Origin: CALCLY01 sp900552775
GTDB lineage: Bacteria; Bacillota; Clostridia; UMGS1883; UMGS1540
Assembly: GCA_937966555.1 (NCBI GenBank)
Contig: CALCLY010000027.1
Coordinates: 1 to 64,000 of the forward strand
Length of the DNA stretch: 64,000 nucleotides
Reading direction: 5' to 3'
Part shown: in pieces, positions 8,582 through 16,876 of the stretch
Position numbering within the stretch: position 1 is the stretch's first letter
Layout of the letters: each line of letters starts with the position of its first letter
Made by a program: the position numbers and the translations under genes
The notes under the pieces: model-generated
What the model was told of the DNA's origin: nothing
The model's input: the letters and a program-made list of their open reading frames with translations, nothing else
Database searches by the model: none

Positions 8582-9892
8582 ATGTTAAAATACAAAACAG
8601 CCGCTCTTATAATGGGTTTTATAATGCTTATTTCGCTGCCGTGCGCAGCGGCGCCGGAGCTTTCGGTGCCGTCCGCCGTCCTCGTGGACGCCTCAAGCGG
8701 ACTTGTGCTCTTTGACAAAAACAAAGACGCACGCGTGTATCCGGCAAGCACAACAAAGATTATGACGGCGATTATAGCAATAGAGCATTCCGAAGGCCGT
8801 CTTTCCGATATGTTCACGGCAAGCTATGCAGCCGTAAACTCAATTTCATTTGACAGCAGCAAGGCAAACCTTCTCGAAGGTGAGCAGATGTCTTATCATG
8901 ACCTTATATTTGCGCTTCTCATAGCCTCCGCAAACGACGCGGCAAACGTTCTTGCCGAAAATATCGCCGGTTCCTCCGATGAATTTGTAAAACTTATGAA
9001 CGAAAAAGCCGCAGAGCTCGGCGCCGCCTCCACTCATTTTCAGAATCCGCACGGTCTGCATGACGAAAACCATTATACAACTCCCGCGGATATGGCAAAA
9101 ATCGCGCGCTACGCCATGACGCTGCCTCTTTTTAAAGAAGCCGTGTCAAACAGAGAATACACCATTCCGGCAACCAATATGCAGCCGGAAAGAAATCTGG
9201 TATCAACAAATCAGCTGCTTTCGCGCTCTTCAAAATACTATTATGAATATGCCAAGGGCATTAAAACGGGCTACACCACCGAGGCCGGTTACTGCCTCGT
9301 TTCCGCCGCGGAAACCTCCGACAGGCAGCTTATTGCCGCCGTTTTCGGCGCAGACCCGAAAGCCGAAGAAATGTTTTCGTTTGTTGACAGCAAAAAACTT
9401 TTGTCATACGGAATAAACACTCTTAAATCAAGCGTTATAGCCTCAAAGGGCGATATTTTAAGCAGCGTTCCGCTCCGCAATTCGTATGCCGACAACGCTA
9501 TCCTGGAAGCGTCGGAAACAATTTCCGTGGTTTTGCCCGAAGGCGCGGACCCGTCTGCGGTTACAAAAAATATTACGCTTAACAAAAACATCTCCGCTCC
9601 CATAGAGGCGGGTGAGGTTTTGGGAAATGTTGAATTTTTATACGGCGGCACCACGATTGCTTCATGCAGCCTCGCCGCTGTATCACAATACAAAAAAATG
9701 CCGCTTGCTTTCATTTTCAGACCCGTATATAAAATAATAAAAGCCATCGGAGTTTATGTAATTGCGGCATTTGCGGTTATTTTGCTGCTCTTGATATCCG
9801 CGGAAAAGAAAAGACGTGCAAAAATACGCCGCCGCAAAATGCGCGAAGCACGCCGAAAAGACGACATGGAAAGAATGAGAAGAATCAAATAG
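8582..9892 (+). CDS. D-alanyl-D-alanine carboxypeptidase (DacF/PBP5 type)
   Basis: 436 residues. An open frame runs much further upstream, but the start at 8582 has AAGGAG and is followed directly by a signal peptide (about 1-24). The three active-site motifs of the serine DD-peptidases are present: STTK (Ser56), SAN (116-118) and KTG (228-230). The PBP5 C-terminal beta domain spans about 290-375. A C-terminal hydrophobic helix (about 390-410) followed by a very basic tail anchors it with the catalytic domain outside. It trims pentapeptides in peptidoglycan. Which paralog it is (vegetative DacA or sporulation DacF) cannot be settled. Confidence 0.92.
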   Translation: MLKYKTAALIMGFIMLISLPCAAAPELSVPSAVLVDASSGLVLFDKNKDARVYPASTTKIMTAIIAIEHSEGRLSDMFTASYAAVNSISFDSSKANLLEGEQMSYHDLIFALLIASANDAANVLAENIAGSSDEFVKLMNEKAAELGAASTHFQNPHGLHDENHYTTPADMAKIARYAMTLPLFKEAVSNREYTIPATNMQPERNLVSTNQLLSRSSKYYYEYAKGIKTGYTTEAGYCLVSAAETSDRQLIAAVFGADPKAEEMFSFVDSKKLLSYGINTLKSSVIASKGDILSSVPLRNSYADNAILEASETISVVLPEGADPSAVTKNITLNKNISAPIEAGEVLGNVEFLYGGTTIASCSLAAVSQYKKMPLAFIFRPVYKIIKAIGVYVIAAFAVILLLLISAEKKRRAKIRRRKMREARRKDDMERMRRIK

Positions 9893-9910
9893 AAAGGCAG
9901 GCATATATAA

Positions 9911-10618
9911 TTGCAGCGCGTACTCTCACATCTCCGCCGCGCGGCGGACGACTATTCAATGATAAACGAAGGCGATAAAATAGCCGTCGGCGTTTCCGGC
10001 GGCAAAGACAGCGTGACACTCGCTTTGGGGCTTCACGCTCTGTCACGGTTTTATCCGAAAAAATTTGAAGTTGTTCCCATAACTCTCGATATGGGTTATG
10101 ATGAAACGGATTTCTCTCCGCTTGTTTCATGTTTTGAAAAAGCAGGAATGAATCTTATAACAGAAAAAACAAATATCAAAACAATTCTTTTTGATATCAG
10201 GAAAGAAAAAAATCCCTGCTCGCTGTGCGCCAAGCTGCGCCGCGGCGCACTTCATAACACCGCCAAAAAATACGGCTGCAACAAAGTTGCGCTCGGGCAC
10301 CACTTTGACGATGTAATAGAAACTTTTTTCCTGTGCCTTTTTTACGAAGGACGGCTCGGCTGTTTTTCTCCCGTGACATATCTTGACAGACAGGATATTC
10401 ACGTTATACGTCCGCTTATTTATATGACCGAAAACGATATAAAAAGCTTTATACGCCGCAGCGGAAGTCCCGTTATTCACAACCCCTGCCCGGCTGACGG
10501 GTTCACAAAAAGACAGTATATAAAAGAGCTTTTGGCGTCTCTCGCCAAGGAAAATCCGGGGATTCCCGAAAGGATTTTTCACGCCGTACTCTCTCTGCCC
10601 GACTGGAAAAGAGAGTAA
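9911..10618 (+). CDS. ttcA: TtcA-like PP-loop tRNA 2-thiocytidine synthetase
   Basis: 235 residues with a TTG start at 9911 preceded by AAGGCAGG, 18 bp after the carboxypeptidase stop. The N-terminal ATP-pyrophosphatase P-loop is SGGKDS at 29-34. Cysteines at 103 and 106 (NPCSLC) and a later HNPCPAD match the TtcA group, in which an iron-sulfur cluster supports thiolation of cytidine-32 in tRNA. It is shorter than E. coli TtcA (311 residues) but typical for Firmicutes TtcA-like proteins. Function of these shorter homologs is mostly inferred by family. Confidence 0.8.
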   Translation: MQRVLSHLRRAADDYSMINEGDKIAVGVSGGKDSVTLALGLHALSRFYPKKFEVVPITLDMGYDETDFSPLVSCFEKAGMNLITEKTNIKTILFDIRKEKNPCSLCAKLRRGALHNTAKKYGCNKVALGHHFDDVIETFFLCLFYEGRLGCFSPVTYLDRQDIHVIRPLIYMTENDIKSFIRRSGSPVIHNPCPADGFTKRQYIKELLASLAKENPGIPERIFHAVLSLPDWKRE

Positions 10619-10623
10619 GAAAA

Positions 10624-11631
10624 TCACATCGCAGAGTTTAACGCTATGGCATGCGCCACGGACGGAATCGAGTTTCCCTGCTGCGATGAAGTGGGGCTCA
10701 TAAGCGCGCCCGTTGCTATGAATAAAACGTTTTTGAGCTCTCCGATTTCCATTCTCGGCAGAATATATCCGCACAGCACGCTTGCGCTGCATCCGCAGCC
10801 GCTTCCGCCCGAATGGGTGTCCTGGCTTTCGGGGTCAAAAATCATGGCTCCGCAGTCATTGTAATTTTCAGAAATGTCATAGCCTTCTTTTTTCATAAGT
10901 TCATTTGCTATGTCTTTTCCCACAAGACCCAAATCTCCCGAAAGAATCATGTCGTAATACGAAGGTGTTCTCCCGGTGTCTTTAAAGTGTGCGCAGAGCG
11001 TTGAGACAAAAGCCGGAGCCATGGCGGCGCCCATGTTTGCCGCGTCTTTTATTCCGTAGTCGGTTATTATGCCGGTTGTGGCTTCCGTGATTTTCACATT
11101 GCCCGTTTTGCCTATGCAGACCGCGCCGAACCCCGTAACCGTCCACTGCGCGGAGGGCGGCCGCTGACCGCCGTATTCAAGCGGAAACCGAAACTGCTTT
11201 TCCGCCGAGCAGAAATGGCTGCCGGCAGCGGCAACGGATTTCTCGGAAAACCCTCCGTCTGTCAGCATTGCCGCAAGAGTCATGCCCTCCGCCATTGTCG
11301 AGCATGCGCCGAATATTCCGAAATACGGCACATTGCAGTCCTTCATTCCGAACGCCGACGCGGTGCACTGATTCAGAAGATCTCCGGCAAAAATATAGTT
11401 TATATCCCCCGATGAGATTCCCGCCTTTTGAAGAATTGAATTATACCCGGTTTCAAAAAGCCGGCTTTCGGCTTTTTCCCATGTTTCCTCACCCAAAAAG
11501 GCGTCTTTTGTTATTACGTCAAAACATTCTCCCAAAGGTCCTTCGCTTTCCTTTTTTCCGACGACCGAGATATACGCTTCAATGCGTGGCGCCGAAGGAA
11601 AATTAACCGTCTGTTTTCCGATTCTCCCCAT
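10624..11631 (-). CDS. spoVAD: Stage V sporulation protein AD
   Basis: 335 residues with a thiolase-like fold; cysteine-containing segments such as FGIFGACST near 108 and SGCGCSASV near 285 are conserved in SpoVAD. The protein binds dipicolinic acid and works with SpoVAC and other SpoVA proteins to load DPA into the forespore. It follows spoVAC by 11 bp on the minus strand and is convergent with ttcA (5 bp apart). spoVAE, the usual third gene of clostridial spoVACDE, is not here; the next gene is on the other strand. Confidence 0.93.
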   Translation of the reverse strand: MGRIGKQTVNFPSAPRIEAYISVVGKKESEGPLGECFDVITKDAFLGEETWEKAESRLFETGYNSILQKAGISSGDINYIFAGDLLNQCTASAFGMKDCNVPYFGIFGACSTMAEGMTLAAMLTDGGFSEKSVAAAGSHFCSAEKQFRFPLEYGGQRPPSAQWTVTGFGAVCIGKTGNVKITEATTGIITDYGIKDAANMGAAMAPAFVSTLCAHFKDTGRTPSYYDMILSGDLGLVGKDIANELMKKEGYDISENYNDCGAMIFDPESQDTHSGGSGCGCSASVLCGYILPRMEIGELKNVLFIATGALMSPTSSQQGNSIPSVAHAIALNSAM

Positions 11632-11642
11632 TTTTCCACCTC

Positions 11643-12080
11643 TTATTTTATAATAAAATAAATAATTCCGGCTATAACCGAGCTTAGTGTTCCGTACACT
11701 ATAACAGGGCCCGCAATAACAAACATTTTCGCGCCCATTCCGAGAACAAGCCCCTCCGAGCGAAACTCAATCGCCGGCGCCACAACCGCGTTTGCAAACC
11801 CCGTTATCGGAACAAGCGTCCCGGCGCCCGCAAATTTTGCAATATGTTTATATATGTCAAGTCCCGTCAAAAGCGCGCTCAAAAAGATGAGCGCCGCAGC
11901 CGTAACGGACGCCGCGTCCTCAAAACTCATGCCGTTTGCCTTGCATAAATTTATTATGCATTGCCCCAATGTGCATATCAGTCCCCCGATTACGAAAGCA
12001 CAAATGCAGTTTTTCAGTATCGGAGAATCAGGCGTTCTCCTGTCCGCCAGTCTGCCGTACTCATCATTGCTCATGTTCAT
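11643..12080 (-). CDS. spoVAC: Stage V sporulation protein AC
   Basis: 145 residues with four hydrophobic helices; forms or gates the forespore membrane channel for dipicolinic acid. Start at 12080 is chosen over a TTG five codons upstream because GGGAGG sits 7 bp before this ATG, and the ATG overlaps the stop of the upstream small gene in the ATGA arrangement typical of coupled genes. Conserved stretches include PITGFANAVVAPAIEF and the C-terminal small-residue-rich helix. Followed by spoVAD. Confidence 0.92.
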   Translation of the reverse strand: MNMSNDEYGRLADRRTPDSPILKNCICAFVIGGLICTLGQCIINLCKANGMSFEDAASVTAAALIFLSALLTGLDIYKHIAKFAGAGTLVPITGFANAVVAPAIEFRSEGLVLGMGAKMFVIAGPVIVYGTLSSVIAGIIYFIIK

Positions 12081-12211
12081 ATACATTCCTCCCAAACAAA
12101 TACGCTCCCGTGCTCATCGTGCTTTTCGCCCTGCGTTATAAAAAAAGCCGTAAGCGCTGCTATAATAATAAAAAGCAAAATAATAAAACTTGTTTTAGCG
12201 TTCAAAATCAT
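12077..12211 (-). CDS. Small membrane protein leading the spoVA genes
   Basis: 44 residues. One hydrophobic helix covers about residues 8-25 (FIILLFIIIAALTAFF), followed by a short charged tail ending WEECI. Its stop TGA overlaps the spoVAC start by 4 bp, strong evidence for translation in one mRNA. AAAGGA precedes two adjacent ATG codons (12214 and 12211), so the exact start is uncertain by one codon. I do not recognise a family. Position suggests a sporulation role; it is not one of the named SpoVA proteins by size or sequence. Confidence 0.65.
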   Translation of the reverse strand: MILNAKTSFIILLFIIIAALTAFFITQGEKHDEHGSVFVWEECI

Positions 12212-12291
12212 CATTCCTTTAAAGCTATTTTTGCCTTGTCCGCGTATTGTTATTCAAATAAAAGAAAAATATGATTTATTCTGCGTTGTTT

Positions 12292-12332
12292 TTATAAAAA
12301 TAAAGAGGGTGAGGAAAATCCCCACCCTCTTA
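12292..12332 (-). terminator. Intrinsic terminator of nrdDG
   Basis: Just past the nrdG stop, arms AAGAGGGTG and CACCCTCTT form a GC-rich hairpin with a short loop. On the minus strand it is followed by a T-rich run. Confidence 0.8.
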
Positions 12333-12344
12333 CAAAATATTATG

Positions 12345-12866
12345 TTATTCTTCCCACGGCACAATTTCACCCTCTGCCGAGGTTTTTTTCAAATCTATTA
12401 TTCTCTGGTTTGACGAACCGCGGAAGCGAAGCGCAATATTTTTAAGCTCGTCAACATACCTTCCGTCAACAAGCACATCCGCAAGCGACAAAATTTTGTC
12501 CGTCACTTCGCAGTTTCCGCGGCAGCCGCTGTCATGAAGTTCTTCATACGTAAACCCCGTAAACATCCAAATTGTTTTGTCTTCAAAGCGGCTTTTAACC
12601 TCTTTCAGAAAAGGATACAGCGCGCGCTGATTGGAAGGCTCAAAAGGTTCTCCGCCCAAAACCGTCAGACCTTTTATGTACGGAGCCGAAAGCAGCGTGA
12701 AAATATATTCCTCTGTTTCTTTTGTAAACGGTTTTCCGTATTCAAAATTCCACGTTTCGGGCTGAAAACAGTTTTTGCAGCGGTTTTCGCATCCCGACAC
12801 AAAAAGCGTCACGCGCACCCCGATTCCGTTTGCAATATCGCAATTTTTAATTTCTCCGTAATGCAT
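12345..12866 (-). CDS. nrdG: Anaerobic ribonucleotide reductase activating protein
   Basis: 173-residue radical SAM enzyme. The cluster motif CENRCKNC (CxxxCxxC) lies near residues 26-33. It uses a 4Fe-4S cluster and SAM to install the glycyl radical on NrdD. Start at 12866 is set by GGAG at good spacing; an in-frame start nine codons upstream lacks a site. Lies 31 bp downstream of nrdD on the same strand, as in most class III systems, and ends just before a terminator. Confidence 0.95.
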   Translation of the reverse strand: MHYGEIKNCDIANGIGVRVTLFVSGCENRCKNCFQPETWNFEYGKPFTKETEEYIFTLLSAPYIKGLTVLGGEPFEPSNQRALYPFLKEVKSRFEDKTIWMFTGFTYEELHDSGCRGNCEVTDKILSLADVLVDGRYVDELKNIALRFRGSSNQRIIDLKKTSAEGEIVPWEE

Positions 12867-12897
12867 TTTTGTTCTCCGTTTCACTCCGGGCACACTC

Positions 12898-15072
12898 TTA
12901 TAAATGCATAACCCTTTCTTTTATTTCCTGAGTTCTGCCCTGGTTCCAAAACTGCGTGCCTATATATCCGCATGTTCTGCGCGCAACATTCATCGTGTCC
13001 TGATCGGTATTGCCGCACTGCGGACATGTCCAAATAAGCTTGCCGTCATGTTCTTTTATCTCGATTTCGCCGTCCCAGCCGCACTTTTGGCAATAGTCGC
13101 TCTTTGTGTTGAGCTCGGCATACATAATGTGGTCATAAATAAATTTCATGATTTCCAAAACAGCTTCGATATTATCCTGCATATCCGGAACTTCCACATA
13201 GCTTATCGCACCGCCCGGCGAAAGCGCCTGAAACTTTGCCTCAAAAGCAAGCTTGTCAAACGCGTTTATCTTCTCCGTTACGTGAATGTGATAGCTGTTT
13301 GTTATGTAGCCCTTGTCAGTAACTCCCTTTACAACGCCGAAGCGTTTCTGCAAACATTTTGCAAATTTATACGTCGTGCTTTCAAGCGGCGTGCCGTAAA
13401 TCGAATAATCTATGTTTTCTTCCGCTTTCCATTCAGACGTATACTCGTTTAATTTTTCCATTATCTCAAGTCCGAGTTTTTCACCCTCAGGCTCTGTCAG
13501 CTTTTTGCCGATAAGGCTGTAAACGCACTCCCAGAGACCCGCATATCCCAGCGACAGCGTCGAATAGCCGCCGTGAAGATATTTATCTATCTTCTCACCT
13601 TTTTTAAGTCTTAAAAGGGCGCCGTATTGCCACAAAATCGGCGCAACGTCCGAAACGGTGCCGGAAAGTCTCTCATGTCTGCACTGCAATGCTCTGTGGC
13701 AAAGTTCCATGCGCTCGTCAAAAATTTTCCAGAATTCGTCCATATTTTTGTTTGCCGAAAGACCGATGTCAACAAGATTTACCGTTACCACGCCCTGGTT
13801 GAACCTTCCGTAATACTTAGGCTTGCCGTCCTCGTCCAAGTACGGCGTCAAAAAGCTGCGGCAGCCCATGCATGTATAGCAATGACCCTCTCCGTTTTTG
13901 TCGATTTTTTTCTCGAGCATGATTTTCTCGGAAATATAATCGGGAACCATTCTCTTCGCCGTGCATTTTGCCGCAAGCTTTGTAAGATAATAATACTTGT
14001 CTCCCTCGTGTATATTATCCTCCTCCAAAACATATATAAGCTTCGGAAATGCAGGTGTCACCCAAACTCCCTTTTCGTTTTTAACTCCCTTGCGGCGCTG
14101 CTCCAAAACTTCTTCTATTATAACCGCCAGATCTTTCTTTTCCTGTTCGTTTTTCGCCTCGTTAAGGTACATAAACACCGTCACAAACGGCGCCTGACCG
14201 TTTGTTGTAAGAAGCGTTACAACCTGATACTGTATTGTCTGAACGCCTTTTCTGATTTCAACGCGGAGGCGCTTTTCAACAATATCTTTGAAAGTTTCTT
14301 CGGGAAGCTCAATATTGATTTCGGCAAGCTCGCGCTTTAAATCCTTTTCGATTTTCTCGCGGCTGACCTGAACAAACGGCGCAAGGTGCGCAAGCGATAT
14401 CGACTGTCCGCCGTATTGGTTTGAAGCCACCTGCGCTATAATCTGCGTTGCAATGTTGCAGGCGGTTGAAAAGCTGTGCGGGCGCTCTATAAGCGTTCCG
14501 GTTATAACGGTGCCGTTTTGCAGCATGTCCTCAAGGTTTACAAGGTCGCAGTTATGCATATGCTGCGCATAATAATCGCTGTCATGAAAATGAATTATTC
14601 CTTTGTTGTGAGCGTCAACAATGTCTTTGGGGAGCAAAAGTCTGTTTGTGATATCTCTTGACACTTCCCCTGCCATATAATCTCTCTGCGTTGAGTTTAC
14701 AACAGGGTTTTTATTTGAATTTTCCTGTTTTGCCTCCTCGTTGTTGCACTCTATAAGGCTTAAAATTTTGTCATCCGTGGTGTTTGACTGACGTACAAGT
14801 GCTCTTGTATATCTGTATGTAATATACGCTTTCGCAACTTCAAATGCGCCGTGCGCCATAATCTGGCGTTCAACAAGGTCCTGCACTTCCTCCACGCTCG
14901 GCGAATGACCCAAAGACTCGCATGCCAAAACAACCCTCTCGCCTATTCTTTCTATCTGCTTCGGGGTCATTCTCGCGTCTTCCAAAACAGCATCATTTGC
15001 CTTTGTAATAGCTTTGATTATCTTGTTTTCATCAAATTGAACCTCTGATCCGTTTCTTTTAATAATCTTCAT
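12898..15072 (-). CDS. nrdD: Anaerobic ribonucleoside-triphosphate reductase
   Basis: 724 residues, class III enzyme that makes deoxyribonucleotides without oxygen. An ATP-cone allosteric domain occupies about 1-95. The ten-stranded barrel follows, with PYLDEDGKPKYYGRFNQG mid-protein. A C-terminal zinc ribbon has two CxxC pairs (CQKC, CPQC), and the glycyl-radical loop RRTCGYIGTQFWNQG lies near the end. GGGGG precedes the ATG. Operon with nrdG. An NrdR-like box lies about 85 bp upstream, and nrdR is encoded at 34.3 kb. Confidence 0.97.
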   Translation of the reverse strand: MKIIKRNGSEVQFDENKIIKAITKANDAVLEDARMTPKQIERIGERVVLACESLGHSPSVEEVQDLVERQIMAHGAFEVAKAYITYRYTRALVRQSNTTDDKILSLIECNNEEAKQENSNKNPVVNSTQRDYMAGEVSRDITNRLLLPKDIVDAHNKGIIHFHDSDYYAQHMHNCDLVNLEDMLQNGTVITGTLIERPHSFSTACNIATQIIAQVASNQYGGQSISLAHLAPFVQVSREKIEKDLKRELAEINIELPEETFKDIVEKRLRVEIRKGVQTIQYQVVTLLTTNGQAPFVTVFMYLNEAKNEQEKKDLAVIIEEVLEQRRKGVKNEKGVWVTPAFPKLIYVLEEDNIHEGDKYYYLTKLAAKCTAKRMVPDYISEKIMLEKKIDKNGEGHCYTCMGCRSFLTPYLDEDGKPKYYGRFNQGVVTVNLVDIGLSANKNMDEFWKIFDERMELCHRALQCRHERLSGTVSDVAPILWQYGALLRLKKGEKIDKYLHGGYSTLSLGYAGLWECVYSLIGKKLTEPEGEKLGLEIMEKLNEYTSEWKAEENIDYSIYGTPLESTTYKFAKCLQKRFGVVKGVTDKGYITNSYHIHVTEKINAFDKLAFEAKFQALSPGGAISYVEVPDMQDNIEAVLEIMKFIYDHIMYAELNTKSDYCQKCGWDGEIEIKEHDGKLIWTCPQCGNTDQDTMNVARRTCGYIGTQFWNQGRTQEIKERVMHL

Positions 15073-15154
15073 TTTTCATACCCCCTCTGAAATAATGGAA
15101 AACATTGTATTTTAACGATTATATCTATATGTAGTTGTTGTAGTATATATAACT

Positions 15155-15170
15155 ATACCATATATTGTGT
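15155..15170. promoter_or_regulatory. NrdR-box-like operator upstream of nrdD
   Basis: ATACCATATATTGTGT matches the published NrdR box pattern ACACWATATATWGTGT at 14 of 16 positions. NrdR sites usually come in pairs about 31 bp apart. The partner here would be weak (AT-rich sequence around 15117-15139), so only one convincing box is claimed. Confidence 0.5.
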
Positions 15171-15213
15171 ATTGTGTCAAGAGCCAATTTTACAAAATTC
15201 CCGCGGCCGCGCA

Positions 15214-15240
15214 CCGATCCGCTTGGGAATCGGCTTTTTC
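15214..15240 (+). terminator. Terminator-like hairpin without an evident upstream gene
   Basis: CCGATCC, a 5-base loop, GGAATCGG, then CTTTTTC. It reads as a plus-strand terminator, but the gene to its left (nrdD) is transcribed away from it. It could insulate the SGNH promoter from antisense transcription, or be a relic. Confidence 0.4.
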
Positions 15241-15261
15241 CGCATTAAATTTTTTTAAAGC

Positions 15262-15290
15262 TTGACAATCACTCTGCCCTATGATAGAAT
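15262..15290 (+). promoter_or_regulatory. Consensus sigma-A promoter of the SGNH hydrolase gene
   Basis: TTGACA at 15262-15267, 17 bp spacer, TAGAAT at 15285-15290, 34 bp before the start codon. Confidence 0.8.
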
Positions 15291-15324
15291 TAATCACGCA
15301 AATTTACAAAAAGGAATGATCTTC

Positions 15325-15960
15325 ATGAAATCTTTAGGAAATGTTTTTATCCTCGGAGACAGTTACTCCACATTTGAAGGCGTGATACCTGAAAATTTTG
15401 ATGCGTATTACCCTTCCGCAGAACAGCGCGACAGCTTGAAAACCGCGGAGGAAACGTGGTGGATGCATGTTATAAACGAAACCAATTCGCATCTTCTTAA
15501 AAATTGCAGCTATTCCGGCACCACCGTTTGCAATATTACATATGAAGGGAAATATTGCCCCGACACGTCATTTGTCGGCCGCATTGCAGACTGGCTTGAC
15601 ACCGGCGAATATAAACCCTCCGATATAGACACAATATTTGTGTTCGGCGGCACAAACGACTCCTGGGCGGAATCACCCATAGGCAAGCCTAAATATTCCG
15701 GACGGACAGATGAAGATTTAAAAAGCTTCTCCCCCGCCCTTTGCGAGCTTTTTGAAACTTTAAAGAAAACATGCCCGAAGGCGCGCATCATAAACATAAC
15801 AAATACAGATCTTAAAGAGGAAATATCGTCCGTTATGTCCGAAATCTGCGCGCATTATTCCATACAAAATATTGTTCTTACGAAAATAGATAAAGATAAC
15901 GGTCACCCCACCGTTTTGGGAATGAAAAATATTGCCGATGAAATTTTGGCGGCATTATAA
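15325..15960 (+). CDS. SGNH/GDSL-type hydrolase
   Basis: 211 residues, cytoplasmic (no signal peptide). Block I is ILGDSYS with nucleophile Ser13, block III is GGTND at 108-112, and a C-terminal DNGHPT (about 191-196) supplies the likely catalytic His. These are the marks of an SGNH esterase or acetylhydrolase. The start at 15325 lies 9 bp after AAGGA; the ATG three codons earlier touches the ribosome site. Single gene between its own consensus promoter and a perfect terminator. Substrate unknown; carbohydrate deacetylation is common in this family. Confidence 0.85.
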   Translation: MKSLGNVFILGDSYSTFEGVIPENFDAYYPSAEQRDSLKTAEETWWMHVINETNSHLLKNCSYSGTTVCNITYEGKYCPDTSFVGRIADWLDTGEYKPSDIDTIFVFGGTNDSWAESPIGKPKYSGRTDEDLKSFSPALCELFETLKKTCPKARIINITNTDLKEEISSVMSEICAHYSIQNIVLTKIDKDNGHPTVLGMKNIADEILAAL

Positions 15961-15971
15961 AAGAAGTGCAT

Positions 15972-16008
15972 AAAAAGCGGTGCAGCAAATATTGCTGCAC
16001 CGCTTTTT
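15972..16008 (+). terminator. Perfect hairpin terminator of the SGNH gene
   Basis: Two fully complementary 17-base arms around the loop ATA, A-rich at the 5' end and T-rich at the 3' end. It could stop transcription on both strands. Confidence 0.9.
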
Positions 16009-16009
16009 G

Positions 16010-16150
16010 CATTTGCGTTTGAGAGCGAACAAGCGCGAGCGACCGCCGGGCTTCGGAAAAATAGTGCAGAATGGACAAACTGAGCCCAAGCAAAGCTTGG
16101 GGTTACCCGAAGGCGTACAAAGGTACGCCGAGAGGCGAAGTTTTACTTCC
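16010..16150 (+). repeat. Mosaic repeat, 3' half (modules B3 and D)
   Basis: Starts with a truncated B hairpin (TTTGCGTTTGAGAGCGAAC...), then module D: AAACTGAG, hairpin CCCAAGC/GCTTGGG, GTTACCCGAA, hairpin GGCGTAC/GTACGCC, GAGAGGCGAAGTTT. The outer AAACT and AGTTT can pair and close the structure. No coding potential. Confidence 0.75.
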
Positions 16151-16173
16151 TTATTTGCGTTGCGGAAACAAAA

Positions 16174-16200
16174 CGGGCGACCACACAGGGTCGCCCCTAC
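16174..16200 (-). repeat. REP-like element, minus orientation
   Basis: On the minus strand: GTAG, arm GGGCGACC, 6-base loop, arm GGTCGCCC, G. Lies between modules D and C of the mosaic. Confidence 0.85.
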
Positions 16201-16460
16201 GGCGTCGGGACAAGCTGCGCTCCGTTCCGATTTTCGGAATGAAAATCAGTCACACGCTCCGCTGTTCCTCCTTTTCCGCGAAAAGTCACGTTTGCGAATG
16301 CTATGTGTTTGTAAACGCACACATAACGCCTTCGCGGCACTACCAACTTTTCACGGTGGTTCGAGAACGCAGAAAAGGCTTAAAATCATAAAAAGCCGCG
16401 GCGTGTACGTGGCTTTTTATTCATATATGAGGGTAGAAATGCAACGCATTTCGTAAGCCA
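16201..16460 (+). repeat. Mosaic repeat: module C followed by B hairpins 1 and 2
   Basis: Module C (16203-16385) contains the inverted pair GATTTTC/GAAAATC and a long imperfect hairpin opening with CGCGAAAAGT and closing with ACTTTTC. It runs into module B (terminator-like AAAAAGCC/GGCTTTTT, then GAAATGC/GCATTTC). No gene. Confidence 0.75.
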
Positions 16461-16870
16461 AGGCAAGTGAAACTTGAACACGTATTGGTTTTTACATGCC
16501 AATTTTCCTCAAAACTGTGTCAAACACCTTGTAAATACGAAAAGTATTCACTGCGGTATTTTCCTTGTTTAAAGAAAAATTGGCTATGAAAAAACTGCTT
16601 GCACCTGCCGATGAGGAATTTTATTAATAATTTAAGTGCAGAGGGTGCAGTCGGGCTGACGCCCGTCAAGCCCGATAAACTTAAAGAATTTTAAAATTCC
16701 CATCGCCAGGCAACATGTGTTCGGGTTTTACTTGCCGAAGCGCCGAATGCAATTTAAAACGACTGCTTGCTGTCGTTTTAGGAGCGAGCCGTGCGAGATC
16801 CCCTTTAGCCATTGTTTGACATTATAACTGTGTGATATATTTACAAATAGGGAAGGAATAAAGAAAGGAT
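16461..16870. other. Gene-free stretch with dyads and a B-module 3' end
   Basis: No credible ORF. It holds a 9-bp inverted repeat GCCAATTTT (16498) and AAAATTGGC (16576), a hairpin TCGGGCT/AGCCCGA near 16650-16675, and at 16735-16800 a B-module 3' hairpin in which the stem is AAAACGAC/GTCGTTTT. A promoter (TTGACA at 16816, 16 bp, TATTTA) precedes the next gene. Confidence 0.5.
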
Positions 16871-16876
16871 GATATT

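Noticed and set aside
12212..12290. Sigma-G promoter for the spoVA genes
   Set aside because: A TGAATA-like -35 is present on the minus strand, but no convincing -10 follows at the right distance.
15117..15139. Second NrdR box paired with 15155-15170
   Set aside because: Only about half of the positions match the pattern.
16069..16147. Module D as a hammerhead, twister-type ribozyme, TPP riboswitch or group II intron domain V
   Set aside because: Short similarities (CUGAG, ACCCG) exist, but the conserved cores of those classes are not complete in any copy.
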